A stretch of DNA of 64,000 nucleotides from Asanoa ishikariensis (GCF_900107455.1 NZ_FNQB01000003.1:1302001-1366000), one strand, 5' to 3'; positions 1 through 8,510 are shown, counted from the first letter of the stretch. The notes: generated by a model from the sequence alone, not told the origin. Numbers and translations: made by a program.

Positions 1-809
1 TCGGGCTCGCGGAGGCGCTGCGCGGCAACGCCCCGATCGCCGTCGAGATCGCCGAGCAGAGCGAACAAGTGCTGCTGACGGCCGGCATGCACCCGATGCT
101 GTCGTTGACGCAACGCATCCGCGGCGTGACCGCGCTCGGCGAAGGGCGGCCGGAGGAGGCGTTCCGGGAGCTGCTCCGGGTGTTCGATCCGGCGGACGTG
201 GCCTACCACCCGTACGTCCGGTTCACCCTGCTCGGGCACCTGGCCGAGGCAGCGAACTACAGCGGCTCGCTCGACGAGGTCCGCGCCGTGGTGGCCGAGC
301 TGACGCCCATCGCCGCGCTGAGCCGCTCGCCGGTGCTGACCGCCGGTCTGGTGTACGCGGGTGCGGTGGTGGCCGACGACGCGGACGCGTACGACGCCGC
401 CCTCGCCGCGGACCTGCGTGACTGGCCGTTCGAGCGGGCGCGGGTGCAACTCGCGTACGGCGGCTGGCTGCGCCGCCAGCGTCAGGCGATGGAGTCGCGG
501 CCGCTGCTGCGCGCCGCCGCCGGCACGTTCGACGCGCTCGGGGCGGCGCCGTGGGCGGAACGCGCCCGCGCCGAGTTGCGGGCGACCGGGGAGTCGCGGC
601 GCAAGCCGACCGAAGCGCTGGACGCGTTGACGCCCCAGGAGCAACAGATCGCCGGGCTCGCGGCCGAAGGGTTGAGCAACCGGGAGATCGCGGAACGGTT
701 GTTCCTGTCGCCCCGCACCGTGACCACCCACCTCTACCGGCTCTTCCCGAAGGTCGGCGTCAAGTCGCGTGGCGAACTCGCCGCGGTGCTGAATAGCCTT
801 GCGCCATGA
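1..809 (+). CDS. LAL/LuxR-type transcriptional regulator, C-terminal part (5' end outside window)
   Basis: The frame is open from the first bases, so the gene begins before the window and only its C-terminal part is seen. The visible protein has Ala/Leu/Arg-rich TPR-like helices followed by a LuxR (GerE) helix-turn-helix in the last 60 residues, with the signature LTPQEQQIAGLAAEGLSNRE and the recognition helix LSPRTVTTHL. This layout, helical repeats then C-terminal HTH, is that of LAL regulators, whose N-terminal ATPase would lie upstream. It probably activates transcription near it, but the target is unknown. The stop overlaps the next start by 4 bases (ATGA), so the two are likely co-translated. 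Confidence 0.85.
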   Translation, partial: GLAEALRGNAPIAVEIAEQSEQVLLTAGMHPMLSLTQRIRGVTALGEGRPEEAFRELLRVFDPADVAYHPYVRFTLLGHLAEAANYSGSLDEVRAVVAELTPIAALSRSPVLTAGLVYAGAVVADDADAYDAALAADLRDWPFERARVQLAYGGWLRRQRQAMESRPLLRAAAGTFDALGAAPWAERARAELRATGESRRKPTEALDALTPQEQQIAGLAAEGLSNREIAERLFLSPRTVTTHLYRLFPKVGVKSRGELAAVLNSLAP

Positions 810-1768
810 GAGTCGTCGTCATCGGTGGCAGCGGGCACATCGGCACCTTCCTGGTCCCCCGGCTGGTCCACGCCGGTCATGACGTGGTCAACATCAGCCG
901 CGGACAGCACTCCGGCTACGTCGATGACCCCGCCTGGGAGCAGGTGCGCCAGGTGACCGCGGACCGCGCGACGGGCACCTTCCCCGACCAGGTCGCCGAC
1001 CTCGCGCCTGACGCCGTCGTCGACCTCATCTGCTTCGACCTCGACTCCGCGACCGCTCTTGTCGAGCGGCTGCGCGGCGCGACCGGGCATCTGCTGCACT
1101 GCGGCTCCATCTGGCGCAGCGGCCCGAGCGTGAAGGTGCCGGTCACCGAGGACACCGGGACACCACCGGTCGGCGAGTACGGCATCGCGAAGGCCGCCAT
1201 CGCACGGATGCTCAAGGAGGAGACCAGGTCCGGTGGGCTGGTCACCACGTCGCTGCATCCGGGCCACATCGTCGGCCCCGGCTGGCACCCGATCGGTCCG
1301 CTCGGCAACCTCGACTCCACGGTGTGGCACCGGCTCTCGGCCGGGCAGCCGATCGAGGTGCCGGGCATCGGCGCGGAGTTCATGCACCACGTCCACGCCG
1401 ACGACGTGGCACAGGCCTTCGAAGCCGCGATCACGCACCGCGACGCCGCAGCCGGCGAGGACTTCAGCGTCGTCGCGCCCTCCGCCCTGAACGTGCGCGG
1501 CTACGCCCAGATCGCGGCGTCGTGGTTCGGCCAGAGCGCGGAGCTGCGCCCGGTGACGTGGGACGAGTTCCGCAACAGTGCCGGCGACGAGGCCGCCCAG
1601 CTCAGTTGGGAGCACCTCGTCCGCAACCACTACTTCAGCATCGAGAAGGCCCGCACTCTGCTGGGCTACACCCCGGCTTACGAGCCGGAAGACGCGATCC
1701 TGGAGTCGGTGCGCTGGCTGATCGACCACGAGCAGCTCGATGTCGCCAACCCATTGACGATGGATTGA
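806..1768 (+). CDS. NAD(P)-dependent epimerase/dehydratase family protein (extended SDR)
   Basis: A 320-residue Rossmann enzyme. The N-terminus VVVIGGSGHIGTFL is the GGxGxxG dinucleotide-binding loop of extended SDRs. The usual YxxxK is recognisable as the YGIAKAA segment near residue 130, after a Ser-containing strand (CGSIW). A C-terminal EPEDAILESVRWLIDH tail resembles sugar-epimerase/isoflavone-reductase-like proteins. Substrate cannot be read from sequence. It overlaps the LAL regulator stop by 4 bases and is followed after about 30 bases by a PadR gene. Start ATG at 806 is fixed by that overlap and by the glycine-rich loop beginning at residue 7. Confidence 0.85.
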   Translation: MRVVVIGGSGHIGTFLVPRLVHAGHDVVNISRGQHSGYVDDPAWEQVRQVTADRATGTFPDQVADLAPDAVVDLICFDLDSATALVERLRGATGHLLHCGSIWRSGPSVKVPVTEDTGTPPVGEYGIAKAAIARMLKEETRSGGLVTTSLHPGHIVGPGWHPIGPLGNLDSTVWHRLSAGQPIEVPGIGAEFMHHVHADDVAQAFEAAITHRDAAAGEDFSVVAPSALNVRGYAQIAASWFGQSAELRPVTWDEFRNSAGDEAAQLSWEHLVRNHYFSIEKARTLLGYTPAYEPEDAILESVRWLIDHEQLDVANPLTMD

Positions 1769-1799
1769 TCATTTATCTATCGTGTACGCCGTGGCGGCG

Positions 1800-2120
1800 A
1801 TGCGCGAACCGACTTTCCTCATCCTGACGGCTCTGGCCGACGGGCCTCGGCACGGCTACGGCATCGTGCAGGAGGTCCGGGTGCTCTCCGGCGGGCGGAC
1901 CAGCCTGCTGACCGGCACCCTCTACACGGCGTTGGACCGGCTCACCGCGGAAGGGCTGATCGAGCCGGACCGCGAGGAGGAGGTCGACGGGCGGGTGCGG
2001 CGCTACTACCGGCTCCGAACCGAAGGACTCGCTGCCCTGACTGACGAGACCGCCCGGCTGCGCCAGCTCACCACGGCCGCCGAGGCCCGGCTCCGTGCCG
2101 TCCGCCCGGAGCCGGCGTGA
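1800..2120 (+). CDS. PadR family transcriptional regulator
   Basis: A short winged-helix repressor of about 106 residues, reading MREPTFLILTALADGPRHGY at its start, which is the classic PadR N-terminus. It continues through a helix-turn-helix (GTLYTALDRLTAEGLI) and wing (VDGRVRRYYRLRTEGLAAL). I prefer ATG 1800; an in-frame GTG at 1782 would add six residues, and neither has a good ribosome site. A TATCTA hexamer at 1774-1779 could be the -10 of a short-leader transcript. The stop overlaps the next ATG by 4 bases. PadR proteins paired with a membrane protein commonly control that partner and respond to stress or small molecules; the ligand here is unknown. Confidence 0.85.
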   Translation: MREPTFLILTALADGPRHGYGIVQEVRVLSGGRTSLLTGTLYTALDRLTAEGLIEPDREEEVDGRVRRYYRLRTEGLAALTDETARLRQLTTAAEARLRAVRPEPA

Positions 2121-3208
2121 TGACCGGCCAGCTCGCCCGCCGCTACCGCCGGCTGCTGTTCGCCTACCCGCGCGCCTATCGCCGTGCCCGGGGCGACGAG
2201 CTGGTCGGGGCCCTGCTCGACGCGGCCGGTTCGGACCGCACGCGGCCCAGCGTCCGAGAAGCCACCAACCTGGTCGGGCACGGGCTGCGAGCACGCCTGG
2301 GCCGGCCGGCCAGCCGCACCGTCGTCGCCTGGGCCGTGCTCACCACGGTCGTCTGCGGGCTGCTCGCGGCGGCCTTCGCGACCCGGGCCGGTTGGGAGAC
2401 CGCCCGCCCGTTGCCGCGCACCGCCGAGGCGCAGGCCATGCTCGCCGAGATCCTGCCCGACCAGAAGTTCACCGGGATCGAGGACGAACCCGCGCTGTTC
2501 ACCATCTACGGGTCGCCACTGGGCCGGAGCACGGTCCGTGAGCTGCTGCTCGGCGACGGCGGCGAATACTCCCAGGCGGGAGTCGCCGGCTCGGCCCCGC
2601 TGCCGCCGATGACGGACCCGGCGGAGATCGTCGACCAAGCCCGGCACAACATGCGCGCGCACGGCTGGCGCGTCTACCGGCCCATATTCCAGGACCTGTA
2701 CGGCTGCACCGGGCCGCCCTGCGATCCCACGACGATCCCCCAGAGCACCATCATCGTCGCGGGGCGCGGCGACACGACGTTCACGTTGGAGGTCACTCCC
2801 ACCGACAGCTACAACCCTGGGAGGATCTCGGGCGGCTTCCTGCGGGCGACCCCGGTCGCCGTCTACCCACTCGCCCTGGCCGGTGGCATCGCCGGCGCGC
2901 TGGTCGCGTTCCTGCTGTTCGCCTGGGCCAGCCGCCGGACCGAGGGTAGGCACCCGGCCCGGGCGATGGTGAAGACGCTGCTGGGCATCGCGCTGTTCCT
3001 CTGGTGGGCGCCCACGCTGCTCGCGGTCCCCTCGATGGCGTGGCACACCATCGACGAGCCACACCCGTCGTGGCATCCGATGTGGGAATGGCTCGGCCAG
3101 CCGGTCTTCTCGCTGTTCTTCGTCCTCGGCTGCGGGTCGGCGCTGCTCGGCCTCGCCCTGGCCGCCCTGCCCGGCCGTGCGCCGCAGCGGGCGCACAGCC
3201 CGGGCTGA
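2117..3208 (+). CDS. PadR-associated integral membrane protein, function unknown
   Basis: A 363-residue protein. The N-terminal soluble part (about residues 1-65, Arg-rich, YRRLLFAYPRAYRRARGDEL) is the motif often seen in membrane proteins encoded right after PadR regulators. A first hydrophobic helix spans about 71-91, then a large extracytoplasmic domain with a CTGPPC pair of cysteines, then three more membrane helices (about 250-272, 283-305, 325-351). Nothing suggests an enzyme. It is translationally coupled to PadR (ATGA overlap), so it is probably that regulator's target or effector. Family identity is not certain. Confidence 0.7.
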   Translation: MMTGQLARRYRRLLFAYPRAYRRARGDELVGALLDAAGSDRTRPSVREATNLVGHGLRARLGRPASRTVVAWAVLTTVVCGLLAAAFATRAGWETARPLPRTAEAQAMLAEILPDQKFTGIEDEPALFTIYGSPLGRSTVRELLLGDGGEYSQAGVAGSAPLPPMTDPAEIVDQARHNMRAHGWRVYRPIFQDLYGCTGPPCDPTTIPQSTIIVAGRGDTTFTLEVTPTDSYNPGRISGGFLRATPVAVYPLALAGGIAGALVAFLLFAWASRRTEGRHPARAMVKTLLGIALFLWWAPTLLAVPSMAWHTIDEPHPSWHPMWEWLGQPVFSLFFVLGCGSALLGLALAALPGRAPQRAHSPG

Positions 3209-3212
3209 GCAA

Positions 3213-3350
3213 TCAGCGACCGCTGGGTGGGATCTTCGAGTTGCTGTCGGCGCGGTCCGACGCCTTCAGCTTCTTGGCGGACCGCTTCTCCTTCAACGAC
3301 TTCTCCGCCGGTTTCTTCGCGGAGCCCTTCTGTTTCGACTTCTCAGCCAT
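3213..3350 (-). CDS. Small lysine-rich basic protein (45 aa)
   Basis: A complete 45-codon gene. It starts ATG at 3350, preceded by an AAGGG ribosome site 6 bases upstream, and stops TGA at 3213-3215. The peptide begins MAEKSKQKGSAKK and is about one quarter lysine with many Ala, Ser and Glu, ending KIPPSGR. It has no hydrophobic segment, so it is cytosolic; the composition suggests a nucleic-acid-associated or intrinsically disordered protein. Similar tiny Lys-rich proteins occur widely in actinomycetes without known function. It is convergent with the PadR-linked membrane gene. Confidence 0.6.
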   Translation of the reverse strand: MAEKSKQKGSAKKPAEKSLKEKRSAKKLKASDRADSNSKIPPSGR

Positions 3351-3460
3351 GGTCACCCTTCACGTGCGATCGATAGCGCGGCTTCGGCACGTCAGGCGTC
3401 AAGGTCACGACCGACGCCTTAACCGTACGCTGGTCGTAGCCGTTTGAGTGCCGCCGGTGA

Positions 3461-3502
3461 CTCGCCGTTTCGGGTCTGGCTTCCCCACCCCGAAACGGCG
3501 AG
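3461..3502. terminator. Hairpin terminator after the GH5 gene
   Basis: Perfect 14-base inverted repeat CTCGCCGTTTCGGG (3461-3474) / CCCGAAACGGCGAG (3489-3502) with a 14-base loop. It lies 11 bases past the GH5 stop codon. There is no clear U-tract, as is usual in high-GC actinobacteria. It probably ends the lacI-GH1-GH5 transcript. Confidence 0.75.
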
Positions 3503-3513
3503 CCGCCCTCGCG

Positions 3514-5796
3514 TCAGATGCGGTAGATGGCCAGGCCCATGATGGCGGGCTTGCCGGAGGCACCGGTGACATTGATGTTGAGGACTCCGTCGGTGACCGC
3601 GACGGTGTACGGGCCGTTCTCCCGCCAGTGGCCCAGCGCCAGGTCACCGAGGTTGCTGGCCTTGAGGATGCCCTCGAGGGTGACGTTGAACCGGCGGGTG
3701 TTGCCCTGCACCCCCTCCATCTCCCAGACGTAGACCTGGTACTGGCCGTTGGCCACGGTCTGCGACATGGCGATGGTCCCCAGGTCGGTGCCGATCAGCC
3801 CGGTGCGCAGCATGCTCACCGTGGCGGCGTCGGGCAGCGGGCTGGGTGTGACGGTGTTGCTGTGCGCGGTGCCGCCGGAGACCGTGAAGCCCGACGACTG
3901 CGCCTGGGCGTCCCACTGGTTGCCCTCGACGACGACCGCCGGCCCGTTGAGGTTGACGCCCTTGACGAACCCGGTGGTGGGCGGGTTCGTCGGCGGCGGT
4001 GACGACGGGGTGCCGGTGACCACGGCGCGGTCGAGGGTGACGACCGTGCCGCCCGCCGCGGCGTTCTTCGTGCCGGTGTTGCGGATCCGCAGCGTGTGGT
4101 TGCCGGCGGCGAGCACCGGGCTGGTCCACACGGCGACGTCGCCGGTCTTCGCTGCGGCGTAGAGGTCGACGCTGACCTCCGTAGCCCCGTCGATCGAGAC
4201 CGCGGCGATGCCGTGGTGCGACCCGGTCACGGCGCGATAGGCGACCCGGGTGCCGGTGAAGGCCAGCGTCGCCGTCTCGCCCGTGGTCAGGCTCCAGCTC
4301 TGGCTCCCGTTGTAGAAGACCGCCGGCGCCGCCTCGTTGCAGCCCGTGCAGTGGTTCCAGCCGCTGTAGCTCCAGTTGGTGGCCGCGTCGTCGACCGAGA
4401 CCGTGCCTGGGTCCGAGGTCGGCGGTGGCGTAGTGGGCGGTGGTGTGGTGGGCGGTGGTGTGGTCGGCCCGGTGCCGCCGTTCTTGCCGATCAGGCGGGC
4501 GGCCTGGGTCGCGAACATCTGGTACGCCGGGTCGTACTGCGCCTTGGTGGTGTCGGGCTCGCCGTAGATCGAGAAACCCTCACCGTTGTCGGGCGGCCAG
4601 ATGAAGGTGGCCGGGTTGACGCTGTCGTCCTGCGGGTGTGGCCGGGTCGCCGGTGGCACGACCTTGCCCTCGACCCGCCAGGACAGCCAGCCGGCACAGT
4701 TGTCGTTGTTGTAGATCGCGTCGAGCCAACTGCTGTAGATGCCCGAGCGCGTCACCTTCTCGGCCGCGCTGCGGCCCGGGTACGCGAACTCCTGCAGGAT
4801 GACCGGCTTGCCACCGGCGGAGGCCGACGCGCAGTGCTGGTTGACCAGGTTGACGACCTGCTGCGGGGAGATGTTGTGGTAGGTCGGGTAGGTGTGCCAG
4901 GTCTGGAAGTCGATCGCGGGCACGTTGGCCGGCTCGGTGTTCGGGTCGGAGCCGGCCTGGCCGCCGTAGAAGCCCTCGCTGCCGGTGGTGACGAGCTGAC
5001 GCGCGCCCTGCGCCTTGATGTACGACGCCATCTCCTGGTACCAGCTCTGCGCCAGGGCGACAGAGCTGACCTCGGGCTCGTTCATCAGGTCCCAGGCGAA
5101 GACCGTCGGGTCGTCCTTGTACTTCACGCCGGTGATGGTGTTGGTCCGGTTGAGCACGAAGCTGACCCAGTCCTTGTACAGCTGCTTGGTGCGCGGGTCG
5201 CTGTAGAAGAACGTGTACCGCTGCGCGTCCCCGGAGGGGTTGTAGTTCGGGATGTACCAGGAGTTGATCTGCTGGGTGCCGCCGGCCCACTGCCAGAAGT
5301 CCATCATCGCGATGTTGAGCTTGAGGCCGAGCTGCCCGGCCCGCGCGATGACGTAGTCCCAGCGGCCGAGGCCGTTGGTGGTGCTGGGATTGAACGCGTA
5401 CGTGTTGGTGGCGGTGTCCCAGTAGATCAGGTAGCTGCCGTGCATGCCCATGTTGGACGCGTCGGCGGTGCTGTTCGGGTTCCAGATGTGTTTCTTGGTC
5501 GTGCCGTCCAGCGACCCGGTCACCGAGTGCAGGATGCCGCGCACGACGTTGTAGTTCGACGCGTCCGCGTAGCCCAGCATCGAGTCGACCTCGGCGCGGG
5601 TGCCCCAGCCGAGGTAGTGGCTGTTGGTGCCGGCGACGTAGAACGGCTTGCCGTCGAGCGCGAACCTGGTGCCGGAGGTGGTGACGAAGCCGGGTGCGGC
5701 CGTCGCCGAGGTGGCGAACGTCAGCGGCAGCAGCACGGCCACGATCACCGCAATCATCAGAGGTACGACGTACCGGTTGATCCGAAGAGCTCTCAC
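3514..5796 (-). CDS. Secreted GH5 glycoside hydrolase (mannanase-like) with two C-terminal beta-sandwich modules
   Basis: A 760-residue exported enzyme. A signal peptide (residues 1-33, cleavage near ATAA) leads a GH5 barrel to about residue 438. The start RFALDGKPFYVAGTN is typical of GH5 endo-beta-1,4-mannanases, so mannan is the favoured substrate, with cellulose possible. The acid/base is Glu240 (DLMNEPE) and the nucleophile Glu336 (VILQEFAYPG). A Thr/Pro linker (about 441-462) joins a jelly-roll module (about 465-595, carbohydrate-binding-like), then a second Pro linker and a malectin-like module to the end (about 609-760). Start GTG 5796 has AAGGAG 8-9 bases upstream. It is the last gene of the lacI-GH1-GH5 run and would cut polymer outside the cell to feed the importer encoded divergently. 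Confidence 0.88.
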   Translation of the reverse strand: MRALRINRYVVPLMIAVIVAVLLPLTFATSATAAPGFVTTSGTRFALDGKPFYVAGTNSHYLGWGTRAEVDSMLGYADASNYNVVRGILHSVTGSLDGTTKKHIWNPNSTADASNMGMHGSYLIYWDTATNTYAFNPSTTNGLGRWDYVIARAGQLGLKLNIAMMDFWQWAGGTQQINSWYIPNYNPSGDAQRYTFFYSDPRTKQLYKDWVSFVLNRTNTITGVKYKDDPTVFAWDLMNEPEVSSVALAQSWYQEMASYIKAQGARQLVTTGSEGFYGGQAGSDPNTEPANVPAIDFQTWHTYPTYHNISPQQVVNLVNQHCASASAGGKPVILQEFAYPGRSAAEKVTRSGIYSSWLDAIYNNDNCAGWLSWRVEGKVVPPATRPHPQDDSVNPATFIWPPDNGEGFSIYGEPDTTKAQYDPAYQMFATQAARLIGKNGGTGPTTPPPTTPPPTTPPPTSDPGTVSVDDAATNWSYSGWNHCTGCNEAAPAVFYNGSQSWSLTTGETATLAFTGTRVAYRAVTGSHHGIAAVSIDGATEVSVDLYAAAKTGDVAVWTSPVLAAGNHTLRIRNTGTKNAAAGGTVVTLDRAVVTGTPSSPPPTNPPTTGFVKGVNLNGPAVVVEGNQWDAQAQSSGFTVSGGTAHSNTVTPSPLPDAATVSMLRTGLIGTDLGTIAMSQTVANGQYQVYVWEMEGVQGNTRRFNVTLEGILKASNLGDLALGHWRENGPYTVAVTDGVLNINVTGASGKPAIMGLAIYRI

Positions 5797-5831
5797 GCAG
5801 GTCTCCTTCGGGTGTGATGCGCACTGAATGT

Positions 5832-5858
5832 GCGGACGCGGGCGTCCCCGCGTTCCGC
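5832..5858. other. Intergenic stem-loop between GH1 and GH5 genes
   Basis: GCGGACGCGGG (5832-5842), a 4-base loop, then CCCGCGTTCCGC (5847-5858) pair as an 11-base stem with one bulged base. It sits in the 76-base gap between the GH1 stop and the GH5 start. It could be a partial terminator or an RNA-stability element setting the GH1:GH5 ratio; inferred from structure only. Confidence 0.45.
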
Positions 5859-5872
5859 TTCCTTGCGACGCC

Positions 5873-7303
5873 TCAGCCGGCTGCGGGCGGGTCCAATGGG
5901 GGTAGGGCGTTGGCGGCGATGACGTTCCGGTACCAGTGGCCGCTGTTCTTGATCGTGCGGTGCTGGGTGGCCCGGTCGACGTGGACGAGGCCGAAGGGCT
6001 GGCCGTACCCGTACACCCACTCGAAGTTGTCGATCAGCGACCACATCATGTAGCCGCGCACGTCGACGCCGTCGGCGATGGCGTCGTGCAGCGCCGCCAG
6101 ATGTGCGTGGACATAGGCGATCCGGCCCGGGTCGGCCACGCTCCCGTCGGGACCGACCCGATCGGGGAAGGCGACCCCGTTCTCGGCGATGACGATCGGG
6201 ACCGGGCCGTAGTCGTGGCGGATCCGGTTGAGCAGCTCGCGCAGCGCGCCCGGGTCGACCGTGCCGTGGATGGTGGACGGGCCGTCCGCCGACGCCACGT
6301 GCAGCAGACCTTCACTGCCGATCCAGCGGTTGTACGGATCGGCGGGGCCGGGTCCGGCGGCGACGTAGAGCGGCGTGTAGTAGTTGACGCCCAGCAGGTC
6401 GATCGGGGCGGTGACCGTCGCCAGGTCGCCGTCGCGCACGAAACCCCAGTCGGTCACGTGGGCCGTGTCGGCGATCAGGTCGGCCGGGTAGGCACCGCGC
6501 AGCAACGGGTCCAGGAAGACCCGGTTGCGCAGGGCATCGGCCCGGCGCACGGCGTCGCGGTTGGCGACGGTGTCGACCGGCGTGCGCACCGGGGCGGGAT
6601 TGAGCGCGATCGAGACCTGCGCGGTGGCCGGCAGCGTCGCGCGCAGCGCCGCCACGGCGAGCCCGTGCGCCAGGTTGAGGTGGTGCACCACCCGCAGGGC
6701 GGTGGCGTCGTGCGCGATGCCGGGTGCGTGGATGCCCGAGGCGTGGCCCAGAAACGCGGTGCACCACGGCTCGTTGAGCGTCGTCCACAAGGGAACCCGG
6801 TCGCCGAGGCGGGCGCCCACCAGGGCGGCGTAGTCGGCGAACCGCTCGGCCATGTCGCGGCGGGCCCACCCGCCGATGTCCTGCAGCGCCTGCGGGTGGT
6901 CCCAGTGGTAGAGCGTGAGCATGGGCTCGATGCCCCGGCTGAGCAGCTCGTCCACCAGCCGGGAGTAGAAGTCCAGGCCCTTGGGGTTGCCGGCGCCCCG
7001 GCCGTTGCGCTGCACGCGCGGCCACGACACCGAGAACCGGTAGGTGCCCAGGCCGAGCTCGGCCATGAGGGCCACGTCGTCGCGGTAACGGCGGTAGTGG
7101 TCGACGGCTAGGTCCGCCCGGTCCTCGTTGGCGACGCGACCGGGCACGGAGGTGAAGGTGTCCCAGACCGACGCGCCGCGACCGTCGACGTCGAGGGCGC
7201 CCTCGACCTGGAACGCCGCGGTCGCCGCACCCCAGCGGAAGCCGGCGGGGAACTCGAGCGGGGCAACGCTTCGGTCAGGCGCGTTCCTCGTGGGGACGGT
7301 CAT
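5873..7303 (-). CDS. GH1 beta-glycosidase (beta-glucosidase/beta-mannosidase), cytoplasmic
   Basis: A 476-residue GH1 enzyme without signal peptide. The N-terminus FPAGFRWGAATAAFQVEGA is the GH1 signature. The acid/base Glu178 is in TTLNEPW and the nucleophile Glu374 in IVIAENGVAF, both intact. The family hydrolyses beta-linked oligosaccharides; beside a GH5 mannanase-like gene, glucosides or mannosides imported by the neighbouring ABC system are likely substrates. I choose ATG 7303 because GGAG lies exactly 8 bases upstream; the in-frame GTG at 7312 overlaps that ribosome site and would add three residues. It follows the LacI gene by 19 bases and is likely co-transcribed with it. Confidence 0.92.
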   Translation of the reverse strand: MTVPTRNAPDRSVAPLEFPAGFRWGAATAAFQVEGALDVDGRGASVWDTFTSVPGRVANEDRADLAVDHYRRYRDDVALMAELGLGTYRFSVSWPRVQRNGRGAGNPKGLDFYSRLVDELLSRGIEPMLTLYHWDHPQALQDIGGWARRDMAERFADYAALVGARLGDRVPLWTTLNEPWCTAFLGHASGIHAPGIAHDATALRVVHHLNLAHGLAVAALRATLPATAQVSIALNPAPVRTPVDTVANRDAVRRADALRNRVFLDPLLRGAYPADLIADTAHVTDWGFVRDGDLATVTAPIDLLGVNYYTPLYVAAGPGPADPYNRWIGSEGLLHVASADGPSTIHGTVDPGALRELLNRIRHDYGPVPIVIAENGVAFPDRVGPDGSVADPGRIAYVHAHLAALHDAIADGVDVRGYMMWSLIDNFEWVYGYGQPFGLVHVDRATQHRTIKNSGHWYRNVIAANALPPLDPPAAG

Positions 7304-7322
7304 CGGCGACACTCCTACCGGG

Positions 7323-8348
7323 TCAGTGTGGTGCGCGGTGGACGCCGGTGCTGCCGCGCGGCAGCAGCCGGTAGGGCTCGGCGGGCTGGGAGCCGGGCTC
7401 CCCGCTGCCGTCGATCGCGGCGAACAGCATCCGGGCCGCCTGTGCGCCCCGGCCCGGTATGTCGTGGGCCAGCGCGGTGAGCTTGGGGTTGACCAGGCGG
7501 CAGAGCCGGGAGTCGTTGAACGAGACCAGGGACAGGTCGTCGGGCACCCGGACCCCCATCTCGAGCGCCACCTCGAGACCGGTGACCGCGGTCAGGTCAC
7601 TGTGGTAGATGATCGCGGTCGGTCGCTCCGGCATGGCCAGCAGCCGCCGGGTGGCCTGGGCGCTGTCGGTCTCGGAGTAGTCCGCGCGCACCGTGACCGG
7701 CTCCGGCAGACCGCGCAGGCGGCACACCTCGTGCAGGGCGGCGGAGCGGTCGACGATGTGCGCCATGGCCGGGTCTCCGGCCACGTGGGCGAGCCGGCGG
7801 TGGCCGAGGGCGGCGAGGTACTCCGCGACGTCGGTCATGCCGGCGGCGTCCTGCGACCAGATGCTCGGCAGGGTGCCGGTGCCGGTCGGCCCTCCTATCA
7901 CGACGGCGGGCAGGTGCAGGTCCTCCAGCACGGTGATGCGAGGGTCGTCCGCGCACAGGTTGAGCACGATGACGCCGTCGACCCGGTGCTCCGCCCACCA
8001 TCGGCGGTAGGTGGCGATCTCGGCCTCGGTGTCCTCGACGACCTGGAGGTTGAGACCGCAGGAGCGCGGTGAGAGCTCGGCCTCCAGGCCGCTGATCAGT
8101 TCCATGGTGAACGGCTCGTCGCCGAGCAGTCGGGCCGGCCGTTGCAGGGCCAGCCCGATGGCGCCGGCCCGGCCGCCGCGCAGCGCGCGGGCGGCGCTGT
8201 GTGGGCGCCAACCGATCTCGGCCGCCACGGCCAGCACCCGCTCGCGGGTCTCGTCGGACACGCCAGGTTGGCCGTTGAGCGCGAACGACACCGCGGATCG
8301 GGAGACTCCCGCGCGCTCGGCGATGTCGCCGATGGTGGGTCTCTTCAC
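7323..8348 (-). CDS. LacI family transcriptional repressor of the glycoside-use locus
   Basis: A 341-residue LacI/GalR protein. The N-terminal HTH reads PTIGDIAERAGVSRSAVSFA, with the hinge helix containing ALRGGR near residue 60 and a periplasmic-binding-like sensor domain to the end. Start GTG 8348 has a GGAG about 8 bases upstream. It is transcribed away from the sugar ABC importer, with two related dyads in the shared upstream region (8364-8379 and 8495-8510). By analogy with CebR-type repressors it should release DNA when an oligosaccharide binds and so control both its own operon and the transporter; the inducer is unknown. Confidence 0.9.
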   Translation of the reverse strand: MKRPTIGDIAERAGVSRSAVSFALNGQPGVSDETRERVLAVAAEIGWRPHSAARALRGGRAGAIGLALQRPARLLGDEPFTMELISGLEAELSPRSCGLNLQVVEDTEAEIATYRRWWAEHRVDGVIVLNLCADDPRITVLEDLHLPAVVIGGPTGTGTLPSIWSQDAAGMTDVAEYLAALGHRRLAHVAGDPAMAHIVDRSAALHEVCRLRGLPEPVTVRADYSETDSAQATRRLLAMPERPTAIIYHSDLTAVTGLEVALEMGVRVPDDLSLVSFNDSRLCRLVNPKLTALAHDIPGRGAQAARMLFAAIDGSGEPGSQPAEPYRLLPRGSTGVHRAPH

Positions 8349-8363
8349 CGCAGGGCTCCGATC

Positions 8364-8379
8364 ACTAAACCGATTTCGT
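8364..8379. promoter_or_regulatory. Candidate LacI-family operator, site 1
   Basis: ACTAAACCGATTTCGT, an imperfect dyad (12 of 16 bases symmetric) centred on CG as in LacI-family operators. It lies 15 bases upstream of the lacI start codon. Its pattern ACTnnnYCGAnnnMGT recurs in site 2, which supports both as binding sites. Confidence 0.5.
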
Positions 8380-8458
8380 TGTGGTTCGGCACAGTAACAG
8401 CGCGCTCCTTCCGGCGGTAGCCCTTATCTTTCGCGATTGTTTCAGGCGCAACACGGCG

Positions 8459-8487
8459 TTGACGTACTTGCGGTTGTCGATTATGGT
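8459..8487 (+). promoter_or_regulatory. Sigma-70-type promoter of the sugar ABC operon
   Basis: TTGACG (8459-8464), 17-base spacer, TATGGT (8482-8487). This places the transcription start near 8494, directly at operator-like site 2, leaving a leader of about 90 bases before the binding-protein ATG. Confidence 0.6.
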
Positions 8488-8494
8488 CCCGGTC

Positions 8495-8510
8495 ACTGTT
8501 TCGATTTAGT
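8495..8510. promoter_or_regulatory. Candidate LacI-family operator, site 2 (at predicted +1)
   Basis: ACTGTTTCGATTTAGT, with outer arms ACT/AGT and a TCGA centre. On the opposite strand it reads ACTAAATCGAAACAGT, matching site 1 in the ACTAAA and CGA parts. It begins at the predicted start of transcription of the ABC operon, an ideal place for repression. Confidence 0.55.

Noticed and set aside
4096-5817. 573-codon plus-strand frame opposite the GH5 gene
   Set aside because: It lacks any motif and exists because high-GC coding DNA leaves antisense frames open; the minus frame has signal peptide and catalytic Glu residues.
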